A stretch of DNA of 64,000 nt from an uncultured Alphaproteobacteria bacterium (GTDB lineage: Bacteria > Pseudomonadota > Alphaproteobacteria > HIMB59): the NCBI GenBank assembly GCA_902529795.1, contig CABZXY010000002.1, forward strand, positions 1-64,000, given 5' to 3'. Shown in pieces: positions 44,150 to 52,459 of this stretch. The position numbers and the translations under genes are program-made. Within the stretch, counting starts at the first letter, position 1. Every line of letters starts with the position of its first letter. The notes beneath the pieces were generated by a model. That model was not told the origin of the DNA. It did not search any database and saw only the letters and a list, made by a program, of their open reading frames with translations.

Positions 44150-45601
44150 TTACTCCTCTTTGATGTAAAAATTTTTCCAGTTTTGAAATCTTTCATTTAA
44201 TAAATCAGAAAGCTTAGGATCTCTCTCGATTGTTTTGATAACTTTTGGAGCAGAAAGGGATTCTTTAGGTTTTAGATTATTAAATCCCATAAATGCAATA
44301 CGAGCCGCACCATAAGCAGCCATCGCCTCTGATGCATCAGTAAGAGATAAATTTCGATTTAAAATTGAAGCAAGTAATTTTAGCCATGAATCATTTTTGG
44401 AACCACCGCCGATTGCATAAATATTTTCTAATTTTATTCCAGTTTTTGATAAGGCTTGATAGTTGTCATTGAGGCCAAAAGAAATTCCTTCAATTAAAGC
44501 ATAAATAAGAGAAGTCCTATCACTGTCAATTCCCATTTGATGAAAGCTTGCCCTTGCATGAGGATCATTAATTGGAGTCCGTTCACCAGTTAAATAAGGG
44601 AGAAAATAAGGAGCATTATTTATTTCCTCTTTAGAGCTTAAAACTTTTGATAATTTTTCTGTAATTTCATTAATAGAAGAGTCGAAAGTATTTATAAACC
44701 AATTAACATTGGAGGTGCACGAAAGCATCACGGACATTAAATGCCAAGTATCAGGTAAGCAATGACAAAAAGAATGTATAGCATCATCATAATTATTTAA
44801 AAAACTTTTTGTTGAACCAAAAATTACACCCGATGTTCCTAAAGAAAGGGAGGCATCGCCTTCTTCGTATAATCCAAGTCCAACAGCGGCAGCAGCATTA
44901 TCTCCTGCCCCACCATAAACTTTACAGCTTGCATCAAAACCATATTGTTCGGCTATCTCTTTTTTTAAAATTCCAGTTTGTTCAGTTCCCTCACATAATG
45001 CAGGCATTTGGTCTAATCTCATTGAACTAGCCTCTAATAAAACAGATGACCATTTGCGATGACCAACATCTAACCAATATGTTCCAGATGCATCAGATAA
45101 ATCGCTAAAGTATTCTCCAGTGAGATAAAGTCTTAGATAATCTTTTGGTAACAAGACTTTATGTATTTGATCAAATATTTTTTGTTCATTGGACTTAAGC
45201 CATAATACTTTGGGGGCAGTAAATCCAGCCATTGCAATGTTTCCAGAGATATCCAAAACTGAACTATCTGACATAATTTCCTTACAAGCTTGATGGCTTC
45301 GGGTGTCATTCCACATCATACAAGGTCTTAAAACTTCGTTATTTTTATCAATACAGGTCGCACCATGCATATGACCAGAAAAGGAAATAGATTTAATTTG
45401 ATTTAATTTAATATCTTTTTTTAATTTAAGAAGGCATTGATCGAGGGCCTTAATCCATTGTCTTGGATCTTGCTCAGACCATCCAGTATGAAGGTTTGTT
45501 AATGGAATTTCTTCACTGGATACTGATTTGATAAGTTCTTGTTCTTCACCGATAAGCAGACACTTCATAGAGGAAGTTCCTAAATCGATACCTAAATACA
45601 T
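44150..45601 (-). CDS. xylB: Xylulokinase
   Basis: A 483-residue FGGY kinase converting D-xylulose to xylulose-5-phosphate. It has the phosphate-binding YLGIDLGTSSMKCLL start, the XylB-like ISFSGHMHGATCID, CMMWNDTRSH, KVYGGAGDNAAAAVG and the C-terminal ATP block AIGGGSKNDSWLKLLASIL. I chose the ATG at 45601, one of two in-frame ATGs, as it begins directly at the family N-terminus and lies where a leaderless message would start. Its partner xylA is encoded at 5595-6902. Confidence 0.9.
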   Translation of the reverse strand: MYLGIDLGTSSMKCLLIGEEQELIKSVSSEEIPLTNLHTGWSEQDPRQWIKALDQCLLKLKKDIKLNQIKSISFSGHMHGATCIDKNNEVLRPCMMWNDTRSHQACKEIMSDSSVLDISGNIAMAGFTAPKVLWLKSNEQKIFDQIHKVLLPKDYLRLYLTGEYFSDLSDASGTYWLDVGHRKWSSVLLEASSMRLDQMPALCEGTEQTGILKKEIAEQYGFDASCKVYGGAGDNAAAAVGLGLYEEGDASLSLGTSGVIFGSTKSFLNNYDDAIHSFCHCLPDTWHLMSVMLSCTSNVNWFINTFDSSINEITEKLSKVLSSKEEINNAPYFLPYLTGERTPINDPHARASFHQMGIDSDRTSLIYALIEGISFGLNDNYQALSKTGIKLENIYAIGGGSKNDSWLKLLASILNRNLSLTDASEAMAAYGAARIAFMGFNNLKPKESLSAPKVIKTIERDPKLSDLLNERFQNWKNFYIKEE

Positions 45602-45608
45602 TGTAGAT

Positions 45609-45614
45609 ATTATA
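45609..45614 (-). promoter_or_regulatory. -10 box of xylB
   Basis: TATAAT on the minus strand (45614-45609) ends 7 nt before the A of the xylB ATG at 45601, placing the expected transcription start at or next to the start codon. No clear -35 box is seen and no Shine-Dalgarno site fits. Confidence 0.4.
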
Positions 45615-45670
45615 TACAAGTCATAGGGTTTTTCTATTTATACAATTAAAGAAAGTGATAAATTATATTA

Positions 45671-46663
45671 ATGCCAAAATCACTTAAATTAAAGTTAGAA
45701 AAAATTAGAAATCAAAAATACAAATCAAAGGATTTTATCATAGCGGATGCTAAAGATGGAGATCTAGCTATGGGAATAACTACCCCTGGGCCTCTAAGAG
45801 ATAATCAAGGAAAAATTATTCAAGGCTTTAAAAAACTTAAAGATTATAAAAAGGCAATGGAGGTTATGACGAAATCTAATTTAGTTGACATTATGTTAAT
45901 GTCAGCTTCTGTGGGAGAGTATTTGGTAGAAAAAAAAATATTTAAAAGCTCTCCAGTTACCCCAGCTATAAGAATGAATGATACAAGTGATATTTGGTTA
46001 ATGAGAAATAGTAATTATCGCTCCACCAATCCTCGTCCCTTTCGATCTGCAAGAATTGATAGAGTTAGTAAATTAGTTAATCTTGGATTGTTTTCTGTGA
46101 CATTTTCTAAAAATGTAGATTTTGATTTAGCAATGCTTAATTCTTATAGAAATTTTAGGATGGAGTCCTTGAAATATAAATTTTCCCATTTTTTAGAAGT
46201 ATTTAACCCCCCTATAGATATAGGAATGAATAATGAGGAATTAGGTGACTATGTTAATGATTGTATTATCAAAGCTATTGCAGGACAAACAAAAGAGGAA
46301 AGACCACTTTTTTTAAAGATTGCATACAATGGCCCAAAAGCCATGGAGGATTTAGCAAGTTACGATCCAGAAAATTTAATAGTTGGGATTTTGGGAGGCA
46401 GTAAAGGAACAACGAGAGATTGTTTTGAATTAATTCATAAGGCTAGTAAATATGGTGCAAAAGTTGCTCTATTTGGAAGGAAAATTAACCTATCAGAGGA
46501 TCCGATCGGCTTAGTTAAATTAATGAGAAAAGTTGTCGAAGAAAATACGACCCCGAAAGAAGCTGTAAAAATTTACCATGATCAACTTAACAAGAAAAAA
46601 TTAATCCCTGATCGAAGCCTTAAAAAAGATCTTGAAATTACTGACTCAATTTTAAAATTATAA
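45671..46663 (+). CDS. Uncharacterised TIM-barrel protein, possible class I aldolase
   Basis: A 330-residue soluble protein I cannot place firmly. Features suggestive of a (beta/alpha)8 DeoC/LacD/FbaB-type fold are IIADAKDGDLAMG after strand 1, a lysine in a strand-like RPLFLKIAYNG (about residues 213-223, possible Schiff-base Lys), and NLIVGILGGSKGTTRDCFELI, which looks like a phosphate-binding loop. A KYGAKVALFGRKINLSEDP segment follows. It lies between xylB (divergent) and a PfkB kinase (convergent). It could cleave a phosphorylated sugar made by those kinases; this is inference. Confidence 0.6.
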   Translation: MPKSLKLKLEKIRNQKYKSKDFIIADAKDGDLAMGITTPGPLRDNQGKIIQGFKKLKDYKKAMEVMTKSNLVDIMLMSASVGEYLVEKKIFKSSPVTPAIRMNDTSDIWLMRNSNYRSTNPRPFRSARIDRVSKLVNLGLFSVTFSKNVDFDLAMLNSYRNFRMESLKYKFSHFLEVFNPPIDIGMNNEELGDYVNDCIIKAIAGQTKEERPLFLKIAYNGPKAMEDLASYDPENLIVGILGGSKGTTRDCFELIHKASKYGAKVALFGRKINLSEDPIGLVKLMRKVVEENTTPKEAVKIYHDQLNKKKLIPDRSLKKDLEITDSILKL

Positions 46664-47632
46664 TTTCTTTATATTAGGAAGGTTTCCTGATGATGAGTCT
46701 ATTTTCATCATAGCGCTACCCGCAGCATGTGCTTTTTTTAATATTTTTTTCATATCCCAAGACTCATGCACTCCATAAATAAACGCTGCGCAGAATGCAT
46801 CGCCCGCACCTACAGAATTAATTATTTTTTTTCTATTTATTGACTTAGAACTAGTGTGAATAACTTCTTCTCGAGAAATATACAATGATTCTTTTGAATG
46901 ATGTATAATCAAAGCTTTACTAATTCCTTTTGAAAATAATTTTTTTGATATATTGATAAGTAATTTTTTGTTTAATCTTTTTTTTGAGTTAATTACTGTT
47001 TTTTTAAATAATAATTCTGCTTCGATTTCATTTAAAAGCAAATAATCAGTAAAAGGTAGTGCGCTTAATACTATTCTTTGAAAAGAAGGATCATTATTAG
47101 AAACTAAATCTAAAACTGTGGTAATATCTTTTTTTTTTGCTTGTGATAAAACTCTAGAAAGGCGAGTGTTTTTTCCAGAAAATTTATCTAAATTTCCTAA
47201 AAGAGTAATATAACCAATGTATAGAATTTTAAGATCAGATTTTAATTTTTGGATTTGAAAATGATTTATATCTAATAAGTTATTTGCTCCAGCATGATAC
47301 AAAAATGTTCTTTCATTTTGTTTTTCAAACATACATACCGTATGGGAAGTAGGAGCTTTTTGAGTCGGTTTTAAGAATTTTGTGTCAATTTTATTTTTGC
47401 GACAATGTTTTTTTATATAACTCGCATTTTCATCTACTCCAATCGAACCCATGGCAATCATAGGATATTTAAATCCAAGGGAGTATAAATCCGAGAGTAC
47501 ATTTGAAGGCCCACCTCCCACACACTGGAAGCTCTCAATTATAGGTTCTAATTTACCCCGCTGTGGTAAAGTGTTGATTTTGTATGTCGTATCTACACAC
47601 CACATACCAAGTCCAATAATTCCTTTGGGCAT
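46658..47632 (-). CDS. PfkB-family sugar kinase
   Basis: A 324-residue ribokinase-family protein with GGGPSNVLSDLYSLG near the N-terminus and catalytic signature NSVGAGDAFCAAFIYG. It starts in a TAATG overlap with the D-lyxose isomerase stop, so the pair likely acts in sequence on one sugar. Its stop overlaps the convergent TIM-barrel gene by 6 nt. The specificity (ketose, ribose or other) cannot be told. Confidence 0.85.
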   Translation of the reverse strand: MPKGIIGLGMWCVDTTYKINTLPQRGKLEPIIESFQCVGGGPSNVLSDLYSLGFKYPMIAMGSIGVDENASYIKKHCRKNKIDTKFLKPTQKAPTSHTVCMFEKQNERTFLYHAGANNLLDINHFQIQKLKSDLKILYIGYITLLGNLDKFSGKNTRLSRVLSQAKKKDITTVLDLVSNNDPSFQRIVLSALPFTDYLLLNEIEAELLFKKTVINSKKRLNKKLLINISKKLFSKGISKALIIHHSKESLYISREEVIHTSSKSINRKKIINSVGAGDAFCAAFIYGVHESWDMKKILKKAHAAGSAMMKIDSSSGNLPNIKKL

Positions 47633-48297
47633 TAAATTTCATTCCACAAAGGATGAACGGGTTCCTCATCTTCTTCTATTTTTGTAAAACGACCCACTGG
47701 CTCTAAGAAATAATTATCATTATTATCATCATTTACTTGTGAAACTTCACCAGCCATTACCATTCCAGTGCCCTTAGCTGCATAAAATTTATGATAAATA
47801 TTTCTTTCAACAGTTACACTTTGGCCTCTTTTTAAAATTAAAGGCTCATGAGGTAAGACTTCAACTTCAAAACCATCGACTAAAATATTAATTTTTTCAT
47901 CTTTCTCTTTGAGCTCTTCGTCAACCTTTACAAATTCAATAGCTAAATCTCCACCACCACGATTAATGATGTCTTCTAATTTTACTTTATGACTATGATA
48001 AGGAATTTCTTGACCTTCTTGCATGAACAAGAGTTTTTCGGCGTAAGGCTTATCTTGTGTATTTCCTTGAATGCCATTTCTTATACAAAATAAAGTTATT
48101 CCTTGTTGCTTGAATAACCCTTTGCCAAAATCAGTAACATCCCAACCCATTTGGTGCTCTTTTAAATATTTAGATGTAATGGGTTGATCTAAATATTCAG
48201 CTTTAGACCAATATCCCCATTGAGGCAAAACCCAAAGATATTCCTCCATCATCTTTTTTGCATTAACAATAGCTTTGTTAATTTCAGATCTTTTCAT
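47632..48297 (-). CDS. D-lyxose isomerase-like cupin enzyme
   Basis: A 221-residue single-cupin aldose-ketose isomerase of the D-lyxose ketol-isomerase family. I chose the ATG at 48297, beginning MKRSEINKAI as in the family, rather than a 17-residue longer form. Metal ligands are visible as HxH plus Glu in IPYHSHKVKLEDIINRGGG and a late His in VERNIYHKFYA. It would interconvert D-lyxose and D-xylulose (or D-mannose and D-fructose). The PfkB kinase gene follows directly. Confidence 0.85.
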   Translation of the reverse strand: MKRSEINKAIVNAKKMMEEYLWVLPQWGYWSKAEYLDQPITSKYLKEHQMGWDVTDFGKGLFKQQGITLFCIRNGIQGNTQDKPYAEKLLFMQEGQEIPYHSHKVKLEDIINRGGGDLAIEFVKVDEELKEKDEKINILVDGFEVEVLPHEPLILKRGQSVTVERNIYHKFYAAKGTGMVMAGEVSQVNDDNNDNYFLEPVGRFTKIEEDEEPVHPLWNEI

Positions 48298-48307
48298 CAA
48301 AGATAGA

Positions 48308-48336
48308 TTATCAAAAAAATAAATAATTGGTATAAT
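48308..48336 (+). promoter_or_regulatory. Promoter giving a leaderless message
   Basis: TTATCA (48308-48313), 17 nt, TATAAT (48331-48336) precede the ATG at 48343 by only 6 nt, so transcription should begin at or next to the start codon. The whole divergent intergenic gap 48298-48342 is 45 nt and must also drive the D-lyxose isomerase gene. Confidence 0.5.
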
Positions 48337-48342
48337 CGTTTG

Positions 48343-49359
48343 ATGCAAACAATTCTTGTAGATCCTTACCCAAGAGAGATGAAGTTAATTTTTACTCCAA
48401 AAAAATTACAACTTTTAAAAAAAAAATATCAATTAATTAACGCACCCAATAAGAATAAACAAAACTTTTATGAAAAGAATATAGCTAAAGCAGACTTTAT
48501 TATTGGACAACCTAACTTGCCCTCCTCTCTTTTAATGAAAGCAAAAAAATTAAAAGCAATATTTAATGTTGAAAGCAATTTTATGGACAATATGGACTAT
48601 GAATATTGTTTTTCTAATAATATCTATGTTTTATCGACAGCCCCTGTATTCGCACAAACAGTAGCCGAGATAGCGGTAGGTTTCACATTTTCTTTAAAAA
48701 GAGATATTCACCAATCGCACTTGGACTTTATTAAAGGACAAGAAAAATATGGCCTTGAAGGAAATAAAGGCAGTAGTTTATTAAAAAATAATCAAATTGG
48801 ATTTATTGGCTATGGGGATCTTGCTAAAAACCTTCATCCATTATTAAAACCTTATACTGATAATTTTTTTGTATATGACCCTTGGCTTTCTGAAAAACAA
48901 TTAAGAGATTGGGGCACAACTCCTTGCTCCCTAAATAAAATTTTCAAAGATTGTGATGTTATTTATATTTTAGCTACAATTACTAACAAAAATCAAAATA
49001 TGATTGATCACAAACTTTTAAATTTGATGAAAGAAAATGCTTGCTTGCTTATTTTAAGTAGAGCAAGTGTTATCAATTTTAATGATTTAATTAAAACAAT
49101 TAAAAAGAAAAAAATTAAAGTAGCTACTGATGTCTTTCCTGAAGAGCCAGTTAAAAAAAATGACCCGATAAGAAAAGAAAAAAATATTTTGTTTTCTGCC
49201 CATCGCGCTGGTGCTTTAACTGAGGTTTTTTATGAAATGGGAGAGATTGTTTTTGAAGATTTACTACTACTGAGCAAAGGATTACCACCAAGACTATGCA
49301 GAAAAGCAGAATTGGAAACTGTGAAAAGTCTTCGTTCTAAACCTGTGGATGTTAATTAA
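48343..49359 (+). CDS. D-isomer-specific 2-hydroxyacid dehydrogenase-like protein
   Basis: A 338-residue NAD-dependent dehydrogenase. The Rossmann motif is IGFIGYGDLAKNLHPLL (about residues 151-167). The catalytic Arg lies in LILSRASVINF, Glu in VFPEEPVKKNDP and His in FSAHRAGAL, matching the Arg-Glu-His set of the family. I chose the ATG at 48343 over an adjacent TTG. It is 40 nt upstream of the FucU/RbsD gene. It probably oxidises or reduces a sugar-derived 2-hydroxyacid. Confidence 0.82.
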   Translation: MQTILVDPYPREMKLIFTPKKLQLLKKKYQLINAPNKNKQNFYEKNIAKADFIIGQPNLPSSLLMKAKKLKAIFNVESNFMDNMDYEYCFSNNIYVLSTAPVFAQTVAEIAVGFTFSLKRDIHQSHLDFIKGQEKYGLEGNKGSSLLKNNQIGFIGYGDLAKNLHPLLKPYTDNFFVYDPWLSEKQLRDWGTTPCSLNKIFKDCDVIYILATITNKNQNMIDHKLLNLMKENACLLILSRASVINFNDLIKTIKKKKIKVATDVFPEEPVKKNDPIRKEKNILFSAHRAGALTEVFYEMGEIVFEDLLLLSKGLPPRLCRKAELETVKSLRSKPVDVN

Positions 49360-49399
49360 TTTTATTGAATTGATGCAATTTATTTAGTTCTATCATTAT

Positions 49400-49858
49400 A
49401 TGTTAATTAATATCGACCCAATTTTGAGTCCCGAAATCCTTCATACTCTTCGATCTATGGGTCATGGTGATAAATTAATTTTAAGTGACTCTAATTTTCC
49501 AGCTTACTCAATGAATTCAAGAGTGCACCGCTTAGATGGCGTGGATGCCGCCAGAGCTGCAAAAGCAATTTTATCTATATTTCCTCTTGATAGTTTTATT
49601 GAGTCCCCAATCCAAAGAATGGAAATTGATGGAAAACCTGAAGAACTCAATGAAGTTCATAAAGAAATGATGCAAATAACAGCTGAAGTTGCTGGTGATC
49701 ATTGGAAGATTTCATCAATACAGCGATTTAAATTTTACGAAGAAGCCAAAAAGGCTTACGCCATTATTACCACCAATGAAACAAGACCATTTGGTTGTTT
49801 CATTTTTACCAAAGGGGTCGTCAAACCCGATGGCTCTGTTTGGTTATTAGATCAGTGA
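49400..49858 (+). CDS. RbsD/FucU-family sugar mutarotase
   Basis: A 152-residue protein catalysing anomer or ring-form interconversion of ribose, fucose or a related sugar. The catalytic His motif is SMGHGDKLILSDSNFPAY, with GFFIFTKG-like GCFIFTKGVVKPDG at the C-terminus. Length and motifs are closer to FucU than to RbsD. Its stop overlaps the GTG start of the kinase that follows, coupling the two. Confidence 0.9.
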   Translation: MLINIDPILSPEILHTLRSMGHGDKLILSDSNFPAYSMNSRVHRLDGVDAARAAKAILSIFPLDSFIESPIQRMEIDGKPEELNEVHKEMMQITAEVAGDHWKISSIQRFKFYEEAKKAYAIITTNETRPFGCFIFTKGVVKPDGSVWLLDQ

Positions 49859-50769
49859 GTATTTCAATACTAGGAATTTTTGTTGCAGATTTATGTTTTT
49901 TTGGTGATGAAATCCCTGTACCAGGAAAAACAGTTCTTGGGAAAAAATATATTATTGGACCTGGTGGGAAAGGTTCTAACCAAGCAATAGCAGCCTCTCG
50001 AGCAGGAGGTGATGTCTCATTTATTACTAAGCTAGGTCAAGATAATTATTCTGACATGGCCCTAAAACTGTATCAAGAAGTAGGGGTGAATACTCAAGCT
50101 GTTGTACTTGACTCTAATTTAAGTACTGGTGCTGCTGGAATTTTAATTAATCAACAGACTGGAGAGAATGCAATAAATGTAGTTCCAGGTGCCGCTGCAA
50201 CAATCGATCGTAACTTCATTGATGATAATTTATCCATTATCAATAATTCTAAAATTTTTTTAGCTCAATTAGAGACTTCCATTGATGCTACGATGTATGC
50301 TCTTAAATTGGCAAAAAAAAATGGATGCACTACTATTTTAAATCCTGCACCAGCCACAAATCTTCCTGAAGACTGTTTTGAGAATGTTGATTTTTTTACA
50401 CCTAATGAAACTGAGGCAGGTTTTTTTATCAATCAATCAATTGAAAGTGAAAAGGACTGCCAATCTGCCGCTAAAGTATTTTTAGACAAGGGAATAAAAA
50501 ACATTTTGATAACTTTAGGAGAAAAAGGATGTTTCTTTAAAAATAATGAAGAAGAGTTCTTAATTCCTGCAAAGAAACTCGTAGTCCCCGTTGTAGATAC
50601 AACAGGCGCAGGCGATGCTTTTAATGGTGCTTTAAGTGTCGCTTTATCAAAGAATAAAAACTACAAAGAAGCAATTGAGTTTGCTAGTTTAGTAGCAGGA
50701 ATTTCGGTTACTCGTGAGGGTGCTGCAAATTCAATGCCCACAATTGAAGAAATAGAGGAGAATTTATAA
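49855..50769 (+). CDS. rbsK: Ribokinase (PfkB family)
   Basis: A 304-residue kinase. I chose the GTG at 49855, in a GTGA overlap with the previous stop, because the conserved beta-strand (SISILGIFVADLCF) begins there; the longer in-frame extension reads through the upstream gene. It has GPGGKGSNQAIAASRAGGDV, LETSIDATMYAL, NPAPA and catalytic DTTGAGDAFNGAL. With the mutarotase it forms a ribose-type uptake module, phosphorylating ribose or a similar sugar. Confidence 0.88.
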   Translation: MSISILGIFVADLCFFGDEIPVPGKTVLGKKYIIGPGGKGSNQAIAASRAGGDVSFITKLGQDNYSDMALKLYQEVGVNTQAVVLDSNLSTGAAGILINQQTGENAINVVPGAAATIDRNFIDDNLSIINNSKIFLAQLETSIDATMYALKLAKKNGCTTILNPAPATNLPEDCFENVDFFTPNETEAGFFINQSIESEKDCQSAAKVFLDKGIKNILITLGEKGCFFKNNEEEFLIPAKKLVVPVVDTTGAGDAFNGALSVALSKNKNYKEAIEFASLVAGISVTREGAANSMPTIEEIEENL

Positions 50770-51797
50770 TGAGTTATTCAGCTAATAAAAATCGATATCA
50801 AAATATGCGGTATAGAAATTGTGGTAGTAGCGGATTAAAACTTCCCCTTATATCGGTTGGTCTTTGGCATAACTTTGGTGGAAGCAGAGGTATGTCTCCT
50901 GAGTCCAAAAAAATTCTTTTTACCTCTTTTGATGCTGGTATCACGCATTTTGATTTAGCCAATAATTACGGTCCTCCTTATGGTAGTGCAGAGGCTAATT
51001 TTGGAAAAGTAATGCAAAGTGATTTTAAAAAATATCGTGATGAAATGATCATTTCCTCCAAAGCTGGATATGATATGTGGGATGGTCCTTATGGAGAATG
51101 GGGATCTAAAAAACATGTGATTGCAAGTTGTGATCAAAGTTTAAAGAGAATGAAAGTAGATTATGTAGATATTTTCTATTCTCATAGATTTGACCCGAAT
51201 ACGCCATTAGAAGAAACTGCTGATGCTCTTGAGAGCATATATCGATCTGGTAAAGCTTTGTACATAGGTATTTCTTCTTATTCAGCGAATAAAACTAGAG
51301 AAATGATAAAAATATTAAATAGCCGTGGCATCAAACTATTCATTCATCAGCCCTCTTACTCTATGATTAATCGATGGATTGAAAAGGACTTAACTAAAAC
51401 ATTAACTAAAAATGGAGTTGGATGTATTGCTTTTTCTCCACTCGCTCAGGGCTTTCTATCAAATAAATATTTAAAAGGAATTCCGAGAGGAACAAGGGTA
51501 AGTGAAAATAGTTCTTTTAGTAAAGATTTAATTACAAAAAATAATTTAAAAATAATTAATAACCTTAATTCCATTGCTAAGAAACGTAATCAATCACTCT
51601 CTCAATTAGCGTTGGCTTGGGTTTTAAATAATAAGGCAGTAACATCAGCTTTAATTGGAGTTCGCACTGTGGCCCAACTTAAAGATAATTTAGCTGCACT
51701 AAATAATTTAAAATTTACCAAAGATGAAATCAAAAAAATTGATAAAAATGCCAAAGAAGGAAATATTAATCTTTGGGCTCCCTCTAGTTCATATTGA
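50769..51797 (+). CDS. Aldo/keto reductase (YghZ/Kv-beta-like)
   Basis: A 342-residue reductase beginning NMRYRNCGSSGLKLPLISVG. The tetrad is seen in HFDLANNYGPPYGSAE (Asp and Tyr), SSKAGYDMW (Lys) and FYSHRFDP (His). GCIAFSPLAQGFLSNKYL is typical of YghZ-type L-glyceraldehyde-3-phosphate reductases. It overlaps the ribokinase stop by 1 nt and its own stop overlaps the next start. Confidence 0.88.
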   Translation: MSYSANKNRYQNMRYRNCGSSGLKLPLISVGLWHNFGGSRGMSPESKKILFTSFDAGITHFDLANNYGPPYGSAEANFGKVMQSDFKKYRDEMIISSKAGYDMWDGPYGEWGSKKHVIASCDQSLKRMKVDYVDIFYSHRFDPNTPLEETADALESIYRSGKALYIGISSYSANKTREMIKILNSRGIKLFIHQPSYSMINRWIEKDLTKTLTKNGVGCIAFSPLAQGFLSNKYLKGIPRGTRVSENSSFSKDLITKNNLKIINNLNSIAKKRNQSLSQLALAWVLNNKAVTSALIGVRTVAQLKDNLAALNNLKFTKDEIKKIDKNAKEGNINLWAPSSSY

Positions 51798-52459
51798 AAA
51801 GAATTTTAGTTTTTGGTGACTCCAATAGTTGGGGTTACACAGATGAAGATAATGGTCAAAGATATGAAAAAAGATGGCCAGTATTATTGAGTCATGAGTT
51901 AATTCAAAAGGGTGTTAATACTGAAATTATTGAGGATTGCCTTCCAGGAAGAACAACAAATATTGACGATCCTCAAGATGGCATTCATCTAAACAGTGCT
52001 AAAGTATTAAAATCATCGTTACTCTCACACTCCCCTATCGATTTAGTAATATTGATGTTAGGAACTAATGACCTCAAATTCAGATTTCAAAGAACTGCTG
52101 AAAATATTGCCGATGGAATAAAAGAATTAATTCAAATTGTTTTAGATACAAACTCCGGATCGGGAGGCTGGCATGATGTTAATAAATCAAATTTGGTAGT
52201 CATTTGCCCACCTACTTTAGGAGAAAAGTCTTACGATCCTAATTGGATTAATTTTAAAGAGTGGGAAGGTGGTCTAGAAAAGTCTACAGAACTTCATTTT
52301 TCATTTGAAAAAGTATGTAGCCAAATGGGTGTGCATTTAATTGATGCTAATGAATTTTGCCAATCATCAAGTATAGACCCTATTCATTGGTCAAAAAAAA
52401 TGCATCTAAAATTTAGTGAAAATCTAGCAAAAATTATAGATCAAAAAATTAAACTTTAA
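51794..52459 (+). CDS. SGNH/GDSL-family hydrolase
   Basis: A 221-residue esterase-like protein without a signal peptide. It has block I LVFGDSNSWGYTDED with the catalytic Ser, the oxyanion Asn in MLGTNDLK and the Asp-His pair in DPIHWSKKMH. It starts at TTG in a TTGA overlap with the previous stop. It may deacylate or de-esterify a sugar derivative processed by this operon. Its end overlaps the convergent Gfo/Idh gene by 11 nt. Confidence 0.85.
   Translation: MKRILVFGDSNSWGYTDEDNGQRYEKRWPVLLSHELIQKGVNTEIIEDCLPGRTTNIDDPQDGIHLNSAKVLKSSLLSHSPIDLVILMLGTNDLKFRFQRTAENIADGIKELIQIVLDTNSGSGGWHDVNKSNLVVICPPTLGEKSYDPNWINFKEWEGGLEKSTELHFSFEKVCSQMGVHLIDANEFCQSSSIDPIHWSKKMHLKFSENLAKIIDQKIKL

Noticed and set aside
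49795-49854. Longer ribokinase start inside the mutarotase gene
   Set aside because: The extra residues are not ribokinase-like and the GTGA overlap gives a natural start at 49855.
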